A stretch of 16,607 nucleotides of DNA from Pseudomonadota bacterium (GTDB lineage: Bacteria; Pseudomonadota; Gammaproteobacteria; Burkholderiales; Thiobacillaceae), in assembly GCA_021821425.1 (NCBI GenBank), contig JAKACL010000023.1, positions 1 through 16,607 on the forward strand, in the 5' to 3' direction. Every line of letters begins with the position of its first letter. The first letter of the stretch is position 1. Below the pieces are notes generated by a model. It was not told where the DNA came from. It searched no databases and saw only the letters and a list, made by a program, of their open reading frames with translations. Made by a program: the position numbers and the translations under genes. Below are positions 7,414 to 15,404 of this stretch, piece by piece.

Positions 7414-7415
7414 CT

Positions 7416-8504
7416 ATGACGACTCCCCGCCCGTTCAACCTGCCCTGGCTCGCGCTGTTCTTCCTGCTTGTCGCGGGTTGGCTGATCTACCTGCTGGGGC
7501 CCATCCTCACCCCTTTCCTCGCCGGCGCCCTGCTCGCCTACATGTTCGATCCGCTGGTCGATCGGCTGGAAGCGCACGGGTGGTCACGCGTTAGCGGAAC
7601 GGTTGCGGTGATCGTGCTGGCGGGCCTCGCGGTTTTTGGCCTGATCCTGATTGCCCTGCCGCTGTTTCAAGGCCAGTTTGCCGAGCTGAGCCAGCGCCTC
7701 CCGGCCTTTCTCGACCTGTTGCAAACCCGCTTCCTGCCCTGGTTGCAAGAGACCCTCGGCATCACCATCGCCCCCAATCTCGATGCGCTCAAAAGCTGGA
7801 TGACCGAGCAGGCCACTGAAAACAGCGACAGCTGGCTGCCATCGCTGCAGACCGGTGCGCTTGCCGTCCTGGGCGTGGTGGTCAACCTGCTGCTGATTCC
7901 GGTGGTGATGTTTTATCTGCTGAAGGACTGGGACGTGATGGTGGCGCGCGTCGCCGCGCTGGTGCCGCGCCCCTGGATGGCGACCGCCACCCGCGTCGCG
8001 TGCGCGATGGATGCAGTGGTCGGCGAGTTCCTGCGCGGGCAACTGGCGGTCATGACCCTGCTCGCGCTGTATCACGCCATCGCGCTGTGGGCGATCGGTC
8101 TCGACTATGCCCTGCCGATCGGCATTCTGACCGGACTGCTGTCCTTCGTGCCGTTCCTCGGAATCGGTTTGGGCCTGACGCTGGCCCTGTTGGTTGCGCT
8201 GCTGCAGTTTGGCGACTGGAGCGGGGTGGCCTGGGTGGCGGGGATTTTCATGGTCGGCCAGCTCCTTGAAGGCTACGTGATCACGCCGCGCATCGTCGGC
8301 GAACGGGTCGGCCTGCATCCGGTGGCCGTCATCTTCGCGCTGGCCGCGTTCGGCCAGTTGTTCGGCTTCGTCGGCGTACTGCTGGCGGTGCCGCTGGCGG
8401 CGGTGCTGCTGGTGGCGCTGCGCGAACTGCGCGGCGTATACGAGCAGAGCGGCCTTTATCGCGGCGGCTATAATGCCGCCTCTTTTCAGCCTACCGAGCC
8501 CGCC
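7416..8504 (+). CDS. PerM / AI-2E family membrane transporter (frame continues into purC)
   Basis: About 363 residues of an AI-2E exporter/PerM family permease run from the ATG at 7416. An upstream ATG at 7365 lies across the purM start and would add 17 unrelated-looking residues. Hydrophobic segments typical of the family are visible: two at the N-terminus ([34 protein letters not shown]), [40 protein letters not shown], and a C-terminal block with [46 protein letters not shown] and [24 protein letters not shown]. The substrate is unknown. No stop codon follows: the same frame enters purC at 8505, so the end given is the codon before the purC Met. No ribosome-binding site precedes 7416. Confidence 0.8.
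8463..8480 (+). promoter_or_regulatory. Palindromic -10 promoter element upstream of purC
   Basis: The sequence GGCGGCTATAATGCCGCC is a perfect palindrome of six-base arms (GGCGGC/GCCGCC) around a consensus -10 box TATAAT (8469-8474). It ends 24 bases before the purC ATG. It lies inside the last perM codons, so purC probably has its own promoter in addition to any readthrough. No convincing -35 box is seen. Confidence 0.55.
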
Positions 8505-9401
8505 ATGTCCGCGTCCCGTTCCGGCCAACCGCTTCTCGAATCGCGCATTGCTTCCCTGCCGCGGGTCCACACGGGCAAGGTGCGCGACATCTACGCCGTC
8601 GGCGACGACAAATTGCTGATCGTCACCACCGACCGCCTGTCGGCCTTCGACGTGGTGATGCCGACGCCGATTCCCGGCAAGGGCGAGGTGCTGACCCGGG
8701 TGTCAGCCTTCTGGTTCGACAGGCTCAAATCCATCGTGCCGAGCCAAGCGCTCGACATCGCGCCTGAAACCGTCGTCGCCGACGCCGAGCGCGACCAGGT
8801 CGCCGGCCGCGCCATCGTGGTGAAAAAGCTCAAGGCGCTGCCGGTCGAGGCGATCGTGCGCGGCTATCTGGCCGGTTCGGGCTGGAAGGAATACCAGGCC
8901 CGCCAGTCGGTATGTGGCGTCTGTCTTCCTGCCGGCTTGAAACAGGCCGATCGCCTGCCCGAACCGATCTTCACGCCGTCGACCAAAGCCGCCGTCGGCG
9001 CGCACGACGAAAACATTCCGTTCGAACAGATGGCCGGGCTGATCGGAATGGACCTGGCCCGGCAGGTGCGCGACGTCAGCCTTGCGCTGTACAAAGCTGC
9101 GGCAGAGTATGCGCTCACACGCGGTATCATCATCGCCGACACCAAGTTCGAATTCGGGCTGGATGAAACGGGCCGGCTGGTGTGGATCGACGAGGCGCTG
9201 ACCCCCGATTCGTCGCGCTTCTGGCCGGCCGACCAGTACCGCCCGGGCAGCAGCCCGCCCAGCTTCGACAAACAGTTCGTGCGCGACTGGCTGGAAGCCA
9301 GCGGCTGGAACAAACAGGCGCCGGGGCCGGAACTGCCCGCGGAAATCGTTGCCAAAACCAGCGAGAAATACCGCGAAGCCATGACGCGCCTGCTGGGTTG
9401 A
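8505..9401 (+). CDS. purC: SAICAR synthetase, PurC
   Basis: PurC joins aspartate to CAIR with ATP to form SAICAR. From the ATG at 8505 the protein is 298 residues, the usual size for the longer betaproteobacterial type. Motifs are the HTGKVRDIY loop (residues 22-30), [20 protein letters not shown] (41-60), [49 protein letters not shown] and the substrate-binding end [16 protein letters not shown]. The start codon has only a weak GAG upstream. The perM reading frame runs into this Met without a stop, so a perM-PurC fusion of 661 residues is also possible. A consensus -10 element upstream argues for independent expression. Confidence 0.96.
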   Translation: MSASRSGQPLLESRIASLPRVHTGKVRDIYAVGDDKLLIVTTDRLSAFDVVMPTPIPGKGEVLTRVSAFWFDRLKSIVPSQALDIAPETVVADAERDQVAGRAIVVKKLKALPVEAIVRGYLAGSGWKEYQARQSVCGVCLPAGLKQADRLPEPIFTPSTKAAVGAHDENIPFEQMAGLIGMDLARQVRDVSLALYKAAAEYALTRGIIIADTKFEFGLDETGRLVWIDEALTPDSSRFWPADQYRPGSSPPSFDKQFVRDWLEASGWNKQAPGPELPAEIVAKTSEKYREAMTRLLG

Positions 9402-9455
9402 CGCCGGCGTCCGCCCCTGCCAAACACAAACCGGCGCGCGCGTAAACGGCATGAA

Positions 9456-9467
9456 TGGACCGGTCCA
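9456..9467 (+). repeat. 12-bp perfect palindrome upstream of the YeeE/YedE promoter
   Basis: TGGACCGGTCCA is a spacer-less perfect palindrome. It lies 16 bases upstream of the -35 box of the following promoter, in the 170-base gap between purC and the transporter gene. It could be an operator half or full site, but no regulator is known to me for it. Confidence 0.4.
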
Positions 9468-9483
9468 CGGATAATGCACGCCA

Positions 9484-9511
9484 TTGTTATTGAAGGGAAA
9501 ATCGCTATAAT
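9484..9511 (+). promoter_or_regulatory. Sigma-70-type promoter for the YeeE/YedE transporter
   Basis: A -35-like TTGTTA (9484-9489) is followed after 16 bases by a perfect TATAAT (9506-9511). The leader would be about 55 bases and contains a GC-alternating run (9530-9539) and GAGAGAG-type purine stretches (9559-9565) close to the ATG at 9572. Confidence 0.6.
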
Positions 9512-9571
9512 TCTGCGTTTCATCCGGACGCGCGCGCGCCGCCTCCCCATCCCAGACGAGAGAGTAGAGTC

Positions 9572-10834
9572 ATGATTTACGAAGATTTTGCCAGCGCCCA
9601 GTCGTTTTTCCTGTGGTCGACCTTTGCCATCGCCCTGATTCTGGGCGCGGTGGCCAATAAAACCAATTTCTGCACCATGGGCGCGGTGTCCGACTGGGTC
9701 AACATGGGCGATACCGGCCGCATGCGCGCCTGGGTGCTGGCCATTGCCGTCGGCGTGCTGGGCGTGATGGTGCTCGAAGCGGCCGGCATGGTGAACGTCA
9801 CCAGCACCTTCCCGCCCTACCGGCAGAACAATCTCGTCTGGCTGGAAAACGTGCTCGGTGGCCTGTTGTTCGGCATCGGCATGACGCTCGCCTCCGGTTG
9901 CGGCAACAAGACGCTGATCCGCGTTGGCGGCGGCAACCTCAAATCGGTCATGGTGCTGCTGGTCATTGCGGTGATTGCCTACTTCATGATCAACCCCTTC
10001 CCGGGCAGCGACAAGACGCTCTATTCGACGCTGTTCTATTCGTGGACCAGCCCGACCTCGGTCACGCTGCCCACCAACCAGGATCTCGGTGCACTGCTGT
10101 TCGGCGACAACGCCGCCACCGGCCGCATGGTGATGGGAGGCCTGATCGGCGGCCTGATGCTGATCTGGGCGTTCAAGTCGGCCGAATTCCGCGGCAGCTT
10201 CGACAACATCCTCGGCGGTCTGGTGGTCGGCCTCGCGGTGCTCGCTGCCTGGTACATCACCAGCAACGTGGTCGTGAATGCGGATGGCGAAACGATGTCG
10301 CTGCAAAGCTACGTGCAGAGCTGGGATTTCTACGCGCCGGCCGATGCCGTCCCCCCTGCCGACATCGCGCCGCTCGCCTCGCAGTCCTTCACCTTCATCA
10401 ACCCGATGGGCCAGACGCTGGGCTACGTTGCCAATGGCTTCGACCGCACCCTGCTCACCTTCGGCATCATGGCGCTGGCGGGCGTGATCGCCGGCTCGCT
10501 GCTGTGGGCGCTGATCTCGCGCAGCTTCCGCATCGAGTGGTTCGCTTCCGGTCGCGACTTCGGCAACCATTTCATCGGCGCCGTCCTGATGGGTTTCGGC
10601 GGCGTGCTGGCGATGGGCTGCACCATCGGCCAGGGCGTCACCGGTTTCTCGACGCTGGCACTGGGTTCCATCCTCACCTTCCTTGCCATCGTGCTCGGTA
10701 GCGCCCTGACGATGAAAATCCAGTACTACAAGCTGGTGTACGAAGCGGACGCGACCTTCCCCAAGGCGCTCGTCACCGCGCTGGTCGACCTCAGACTGCT
10801 GCCCGCCGGCATGCGCAAGCTGGAGGCGGTGTAA
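9572..10834 (+). CDS. YeeE/YedE family transporter, likely thiosulfate uptake (TsuA-like)
   Basis: This 420-residue polytopic inner-membrane protein belongs to the YeeE/YedE (TsuA) family, whose characterised member imports thiosulfate. The three conserved cysteine loops are present: NFCTMGAVSD (Cys34), ASGCGNKTLIRVGGGN (Cys110) and MGCTIGQGVTGFS (Cys350). In TsuA such cysteines pass thiosulfate along the pore by transient hydrogen bonds. About nine to ten hydrophobic segments are visible, and a polar stretch (about 231-285) lies between the two halves. There is a good upstream promoter and a strong terminator, so the gene is probably monocistronic. Thiosulfate as substrate is inferred from family and from the sulfur-related neighbourhood. 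Confidence 0.88.
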   Translation: MIYEDFASAQSFFLWSTFAIALILGAVANKTNFCTMGAVSDWVNMGDTGRMRAWVLAIAVGVLGVMVLEAAGMVNVTSTFPPYRQNNLVWLENVLGGLLFGIGMTLASGCGNKTLIRVGGGNLKSVMVLLVIAVIAYFMINPFPGSDKTLYSTLFYSWTSPTSVTLPTNQDLGALLFGDNAATGRMVMGGLIGGLMLIWAFKSAEFRGSFDNILGGLVVGLAVLAAWYITSNVVVNADGETMSLQSYVQSWDFYAPADAVPPADIAPLASQSFTFINPMGQTLGYVANGFDRTLLTFGIMALAGVIAGSLLWALISRSFRIEWFASGRDFGNHFIGAVLMGFGGVLAMGCTIGQGVTGFSTLALGSILTFLAIVLGSALTMKIQYYKLVYEADATFPKALVTALVDLRLLPAGMRKLEAV

Positions 10835-10847
10835 ACAAGCCGGGGCC

Positions 10848-10893
10848 CCACCCAGCAAAAAGCCCCGCTTCGGCGGGGCTTTTTGCTGGGTGG
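10848..10893. terminator. Bidirectional terminator with a perfect 21-bp stem and TTCG loop
   Basis: The left arm (10848-10868) and right arm (10873-10893) are perfect reverse complements over 21 bases, closed by the very stable TTCG tetraloop. The GC core is AGCCCCGC/GCGGGGCT. An A-run before it and a T-run after it make it a terminator in both directions. It sits between the convergent transporter and hydrolase genes. Confidence 0.92.
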
Positions 10894-10943
10894 CCAGTCC
10901 CCGGATTATTTAAGCGTCGCATTCAGGAAGTCGGCCACCGCCT

Positions 10944-11654
10944 TCACCATTTCACCTCGCGGCCGGTAAAAAAGTGATCGGCGCGCGCCACCACCACCTG
11001 CCTTGAACCCGTCGCCGTCAAGCTTTGCCTGCGCTTGCCCGCATTGGCCAGCACCGGCGGCAGGTCGCTGTCGCCATACAGGTCCAGCACCGGCAGCTTC
11101 AGGGTCGTGTAATCACCCGTCGAAATGCCCAGGCTGGCCCACGCCTTGACCGCAGGATCCGGCTTGCCCGACAGATACGCCAGGCTCATGCGCGAGCCCA
11201 TGCTGTGGGAGACGATGGCAATCTGCCTGTAGCCCTTGCCTTTCAGAAACGCGACCGCCTCGCCGATGCGCTCGGCCGCCTCGGGGAAGGTGGGCGGGTA
11301 TTGCTCGCCGCCGGCGTCGGCCGCCAGGATCGGCATCTGGATCGACAAGGTGGTGAAGCCGCGGTCGGCCAGGTCGGTGCGTAGGGTGCCGACCATGCCC
11401 CAGTCGGGATGGATGCCGAGACCGTGCACGACGATGACGGCCTTGTCGGTGCCTTCCACCGGGGTGAACAGGGTCAGGAATTTATGGTGGCCACGCGGTG
11501 TCTGCAGATAGACCGGCTCGCCCACTACCAGCCCGGGCAGCACTTCATCCGCCCATTTCTTTTCGCGGGCGTAATCGGATGCGGCGGCGGACATACACAA
11601 ACCCAGCGCCGAAGCCAGACCGGCCACCCAACCCAACAACATGTTTTTCTTCAT
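10944..11654 (-). CDS. Secreted alpha/beta hydrolase (DUF3530-like), C-terminus apparently frameshifted
   Basis: The product is 236 residues from the ATG at 11654, which has GGAGG seven bases upstream. A longer frame to 11981 overlaps rpfG on the other strand and is rejected. A signal peptide is visible (MKKNMLLGWVAGLASALGLCMSAAAS). The body is an alpha/beta-hydrolase: AVIVVHGLG, the nucleophile elbow SHSMGS with Ser151, LYGDSD (Asp195/Asp197) and DHFF with His227. The frame stops at 10944 soon after His227. In another frame the DNA continues as GEMVKAVADFLNATLK and stops at 10906-10908, a natural final helix for the fold. One missing base near 10955-10962 would explain this. The substrate is unknown. 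Confidence 0.78.
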   Translation of the reverse strand: MKKNMLLGWVAGLASALGLCMSAAASDYAREKKWADEVLPGLVVGEPVYLQTPRGHHKFLTLFTPVEGTDKAVIVVHGLGIHPDWGMVGTLRTDLADRGFTTLSIQMPILAADAGGEQYPPTFPEAAERIGEAVAFLKGKGYRQIAIVSHSMGSRMSLAYLSGKPDPAVKAWASLGISTGDYTTLKLPVLDLYGDSDLPPVLANAGKRRQSLTATGSRQVVVARADHFFTGREVKW

Positions 11655-11748
11655 GTTTTGCCTCCAGCGCATTAAAGTAAATGATCCAATACCCGATACA
11701 TTGATCAAAACGGCACAATAACCCACCGTATACGGCAGAGAATACATC

Positions 11749-12870
11749 ATGGCTTCCACACCCTTGCGCATCGTGCCTCCCGACTTGCCCAGCACCCCGA
11801 CGGGGGATGCGCGGCCGCGCGGCGGCGCGCGGGTGGTCATTGTCGACGACCGCAGCACCGCGCGCAGCCTGCTCGAAGGGCTGGCGCGTACGCTGGAGCC
11901 CGGGGTCGCGGTCAGCAGCTTTGCCGACCCGCTGGAAGCGCTGGCGCACATGCAGGTCGAGACGCCGGACCTGATCATCACCGACTACCGCATGCCCGGC
12001 ATGGACGGTATCGAATTCACCCGCCGTGTCCGCGCCGAGCGCCGCCTGTCCGACGTGCCGCTGATCATCGTCACCGTGGTGGAAGACCGCCAGGTGCGCT
12101 ACCAGGCGCTGGAAAACGGCGCCACCGACTTTCTCACCCGCCCGATCGACCCGCTGGAATGCCGCGCGCGCTGCCTCAACCTGCTGACGCTGCGACGCAG
12201 CCAGAAAGTGGTCGCCGATCGCGCACAGTGGCTGGAAGAGCAGGTCATGCAGGCCACCCGCGCGGTGCGCCTGCGCGAACGCGAGACGCTGATGAAGCTG
12301 GCCAAGGCGGGCGAATACCGCGACGAAGAAACCGGCAACCACATCATCCGCATGTCCCGCTACGCCCGCCTGATCGCCGAGGAACTCAAGCTCACCGCGA
12401 TGGAATGCGACGAAATCGAGGCGGCCTCGCCAATGCACGACATCGGCAAGATCGGCATCCCCGACCATATTCTGCTCAAACCCGGCCGACACACCCCAGA
12501 GGAGCAGGTCGTGATGCGGCGCCATCCGCAGATCGGCCATGAAATCCTGTCCGACAGCCCTTCACGCTATCTGCAGATGGGCGCGGTGATCGCGCTCGGC
12601 CATCACGAGAAATTCGACGGCAGCGGCTATCCGCAGGGGCTCGCCGGCGAAGACATTCCGCTGCCCGCGCGCATCGTGGCGGTGGCCGATGTATTCGACG
12701 CGCTCACCTCCAACCGGCCTTACAAGGGTGCGTGGTCGTTCCAGGATGCCCTCGCTTACCTCCAATCCGAAAGCGGCCGGCATTTCGATCCCGCCTGCGT
12801 GCGCGCATTCGAACTGCGCATCGACGCCGTCGCCGCCATCATGCGGGAACTGGGCGACACGCCCCGCTGA
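11749..12870 (+). CDS. rpfG: RpfG-type response regulator, receiver plus HD-GYP c-di-GMP phosphodiesterase
   Basis: The 373-residue protein has a receiver domain (about 27-148) with acidic residues Asp33/Asp34, the phosphorylation site Asp79 (ITDYRMPGMDG), and Arg131 where most receivers have Lys (FLTRPID). A helical linker (150-185) leads to an HD-GYP domain (about 186-365). The HD pair is His230/Asp231 (MHDIGKIGIPDH) and the GYP motif is HHEKFDGSGYP (285-295), so the phosphodiesterase looks active. By family knowledge RpfG hydrolyses c-di-GMP when phosphorylated by RpfC. The kinase gene follows after 14 bases. The first 25 residues are a disordered-looking lead; the start has AGAG eight bases upstream. 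Confidence 0.92.
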   Translation: MASTPLRIVPPDLPSTPTGDARPRGGARVVIVDDRSTARSLLEGLARTLEPGVAVSSFADPLEALAHMQVETPDLIITDYRMPGMDGIEFTRRVRAERRLSDVPLIIVTVVEDRQVRYQALENGATDFLTRPIDPLECRARCLNLLTLRRSQKVVADRAQWLEEQVMQATRAVRLRERETLMKLAKAGEYRDEETGNHIIRMSRYARLIAEELKLTAMECDEIEAASPMHDIGKIGIPDHILLKPGRHTPEEQVVMRRHPQIGHEILSDSPSRYLQMGAVIALGHHEKFDGSGYPQGLAGEDIPLPARIVAVADVFDALTSNRPYKGAWSFQDALAYLQSESGRHFDPACVRAFELRIDAVAAIMRELGDTPR

Positions 12871-12884
12871 CGGCCGAGAAGCGC

Positions 12885-15404
12885 ATGATGGAGAGGCTGC
12901 CGCTACCCGGTTTCGTTGAGCGCCTGAGGGCGCATATACGTGCGCGGCCAGATACCGAGTTTCAGCAGGCGCTGATCCGCTTTGTCATCGGCATCGTCTC
13001 CTATTTTTATTTCAGTTCCAACTGGGTCGAACACCCCGAGTACATCTACTCCAGCATTCATTTCGTCGCGCTGTTTTTTATATCAACTGCAACGTTCATC
13101 CTGGCCGGCACCCTGATCACCCTGCGAGCATCACCGTCGCGGCGGGTTTTTGGTGCCGTGGTGGATTTTTCAACCGCATCCTTCCTGCTGTTGATTGGCG
13201 GAGAAACCTCTGCACCGCTGGTGGGTGTCTACCTCTGGGTCACGCTCGGCAACGGCTTCAGATACGGTGTGCCGTATCTGTATTTTTCCACGGTGCTCAC
13301 CGCGCTTGGATTTGGTGCGGTGCTGGTCTTCAATCCCTTCTGGCAAACGCAGCTCGCACTGGGTGCAGGCATCATGTTCACCATGATCATCGTCCCGCTG
13401 TATGCCGCCGCATTGATGCGTCAACTGCATTCGGCGATCAAGCGCGCCAACGAAGCCAGCCAGGCCAAGTCGAATTTTCTCGCCAACATGAGCCACGAAC
13501 TGCGCACACCGCTGAACGGCGTCATCGGCGTATCCGACCTACTGTCGGAAACCCGATTGGACAAGGAACAGAAGGAACTCACCCGAATCATCCGCGCATC
13601 GGCCAATACCCTGCTGGATCTGATCGAAAGCGTGCTCGACATTTCACGCATCGAGGCCGGGCGCATCCTTACCGAAAGCGAGAATTTCGACCTCCACCGG
13701 CTGGTCAATGGCACCGTCGCGATGATGGAGCATCAGGCGCGCGGCAAGGGGCTGGGGCTGTCGCCGCATATCGCACCGCAAACGCCTTTCAATCTGCATG
13801 GCGACGCGCGCCATTTGCGCCAGATCCTGATCAACCTGATCGGCAATGCCATCAAGTTCACCGAAAGCGGCCGGGTGGATGTCTATGTGCGTCCCATCGG
13901 ACAAAGCCATCAGCTGCAACGCCTGCGCTTTGAGGTCGTCGACACCGGCATCGGCATCCCGGAAGCCGCCCAGGCCCGGATTTTCGACAGCTTCACCCAG
14001 GCCGATCCTTCCATCACCCGCCGGTTCGGCGGCAGCGGCCTGGGCACAACCATCGCCCGCCAGCTGGTGGAGACCATGGGCGGACAAATCGGCCTGCACA
14101 GCCGCGAAGGCGAAGGCACGACGTTCTGGTTCGAACTGCCGTTTGCGCTGCAGACTGCCGACAATCTTGTGCTGCCCGAAGCGCAATTCGAGGCGCCCAT
14201 GCGTGTCGCCATTCTGGCCTCGGGTGAGTTGTCGACCCGTTTGCAAACCATGATCCACGGCTGGGGCGCCGAGTCCATGCTGGTGGGCAACACCGTCAGG
14301 CTAGCTGCCGAGTTGTCGACCGACCTGTCGGGCGGCACACCACTGGGCGCGGTCGTGGTGGAACGGAGCGCGCTGTCGGACGATCCGGTCGCATTGTTGC
14401 ACCGGCTGCGTGACGATCCCGGCCTTGCTACGCTGCCCCTCATCCTGATCGAATCCGACGCCGGCACACCGTTGCGTGATCAGGCACTTGAACGGGAAGG
14501 CTATGCCGCGGTGCTGCGTACGCCCGTCAACGCTACGCTGCTGTTCAACGCCATCCACGCTGCGGTCAGCCACGAGATGCCACCCAATGTGGTGTCTATG
14601 GCCCAGCACCTGCAAACGCAAGGTGGATCCGGACTGCGCATCCTGGTGGCGGAAGACAACCCCGTTAACCAACGCGTCATACGTGGCTTGCTTGAACACA
14701 CCGGCCATACTGTTCATCTCGCGCGCGATGGCGAGGAGGCACTGGCCATGCTCGAAGCCGGCGACCCCGCCTATCAGCTCGCCATCGTCGATATGCATAT
14801 GCCGCAGCTGTCGGGGCCGGAAGTGGTCAAGCGCTGGCGCTTTATGGAAAAGGGACGCTTGCCCATCATCATGCTGACTGCCGACGCACGTACCGAAGCG
14901 CAGGCGACATGCGAGGCGGCCGGCGTGGATGCCTTCCTCACCAAGCCCGTCAACGGCCGCGCACTTGCAGATCTGATCGGGCGTCTCGCCGGACAACAAA
15001 CCCATACAGGCATCGCTGCCGCGCGCGAGGTCCGTCATGCCGACGGACTGGACGAGTCGGTTCTCGACGAGTTGGCGCTGATGGGTGGGAGCTCACTCGT
15101 GGAAGACCTGTTGGCGAGTTTCGAGGAAGATAGCCGGCGTGCAGTGCAGGACATCGAACGCGCACTGGCCACCCAGGATTACGGTCTGTGGAACGATCAA
15201 CTCCACATGCTGAAAGGCGGCGCCCGCGACATCGGCGCACATCAATTGGCGCAGCAATGCGCCGATGCCGAGCGTGTCAAGCCGTTCGAGTTCACCAGCC
15301 AGCTGGCCCACGACCGCCTGCACGCGGTGCAGACGGCTCTGACGGCCACGCAGGCCGCCCTGGTCGCCTACCAGGCCAGCAAGTTAAGCGCCGAACAGCT
15401 GTGA
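12885..15404 (+). CDS. rpfC: RpfC-type hybrid sensor kinase for DSF (TM sensor, HisKA, HATPase, pseudo-receiver, receiver, Hpt)
   Basis: From the ATG at 12885 the protein is 839 residues; the frame upstream to 12732 lies within rpfG and is not credible. Domains in order: five to six membrane segments (about 31-180); HisKA with [19 protein letters not shown] (His204); HATPase with [21 protein letters not shown] and [22 protein letters not shown]; a degenerate receiver (about 439-561) lacking the phospho-Asp (GAVVVERS) and Lys (LRTPVN); a complete receiver (584-702; Glu590/Asp591, Asp636, Thr665, Lys687); and a C-terminal Hpt domain with His774 ([14 protein letters not shown]). RpfC senses DSF and phosphorylates RpfG. 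The GTTIA motif, the partner genes and convergence with rpfF support the assignment. Its 3' end overlaps the rpfF 3' end by 21 bases. Confidence 0.92.
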   Translation: MMERLPLPGFVERLRAHIRARPDTEFQQALIRFVIGIVSYFYFSSNWVEHPEYIYSSIHFVALFFISTATFILAGTLITLRASPSRRVFGAVVDFSTASFLLLIGGETSAPLVGVYLWVTLGNGFRYGVPYLYFSTVLTALGFGAVLVFNPFWQTQLALGAGIMFTMIIVPLYAAALMRQLHSAIKRANEASQAKSNFLANMSHELRTPLNGVIGVSDLLSETRLDKEQKELTRIIRASANTLLDLIESVLDISRIEAGRILTESENFDLHRLVNGTVAMMEHQARGKGLGLSPHIAPQTPFNLHGDARHLRQILINLIGNAIKFTESGRVDVYVRPIGQSHQLQRLRFEVVDTGIGIPEAAQARIFDSFTQADPSITRRFGGSGLGTTIARQLVETMGGQIGLHSREGEGTTFWFELPFALQTADNLVLPEAQFEAPMRVAILASGELSTRLQTMIHGWGAESMLVGNTVRLAAELSTDLSGGTPLGAVVVERSALSDDPVALLHRLRDDPGLATLPLILIESDAGTPLRDQALEREGYAAVLRTPVNATLLFNAIHAAVSHEMPPNVVSMAQHLQTQGGSGLRILVAEDNPVNQRVIRGLLEHTGHTVHLARDGEEALAMLEAGDPAYQLAIVDMHMPQLSGPEVVKRWRFMEKGRLPIIMLTADARTEAQATCEAAGVDAFLTKPVNGRALADLIGRLAGQQTHTGIAAAREVRHADGLDESVLDELALMGGSSLVEDLLASFEEDSRRAVQDIERALATQDYGLWNDQLHMLKGGARDIGAHQLAQQCADAERVKPFEFTSQLAHDRLHAVQTALTATQAALVAYQASKLSAEQL

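Noticed and set aside
9530..9539. GC-alternating run in the leader of the YeeE/YedE gene
   Set aside because: Short alternating GC runs are expected by chance in DNA of this composition.
8864..10858. Very long minus-strand open frame (664 codons) opposite purC and the YeeE/YedE gene
   Set aside because: Its product is His/Gln/Gly/Arg-rich without domains, and it covers two well-recognised genes on the other strand; it is a high-GC shadow frame.
11683..11709. Imperfect inverted repeat (TGATCCAAT ... ATTGATCA) between the hydrolase and rpfG
   Set aside because: The arms differ by one base in length and no consistent promoter boxes surround it, so an operator call is not supported.
11655..11981. 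N-terminal extension of the hydrolase frame
   Set aside because: It would bury the signal peptide inside the protein and overlap rpfG; ATG 11654 has an ideal ribosome-binding site.
12732..12884. Upstream extension of the rpfC frame
   Set aside because: The extra 51 residues are Arg/His-rich and overlap rpfG; the ATG at 12885 gives an N-terminus of the expected type.
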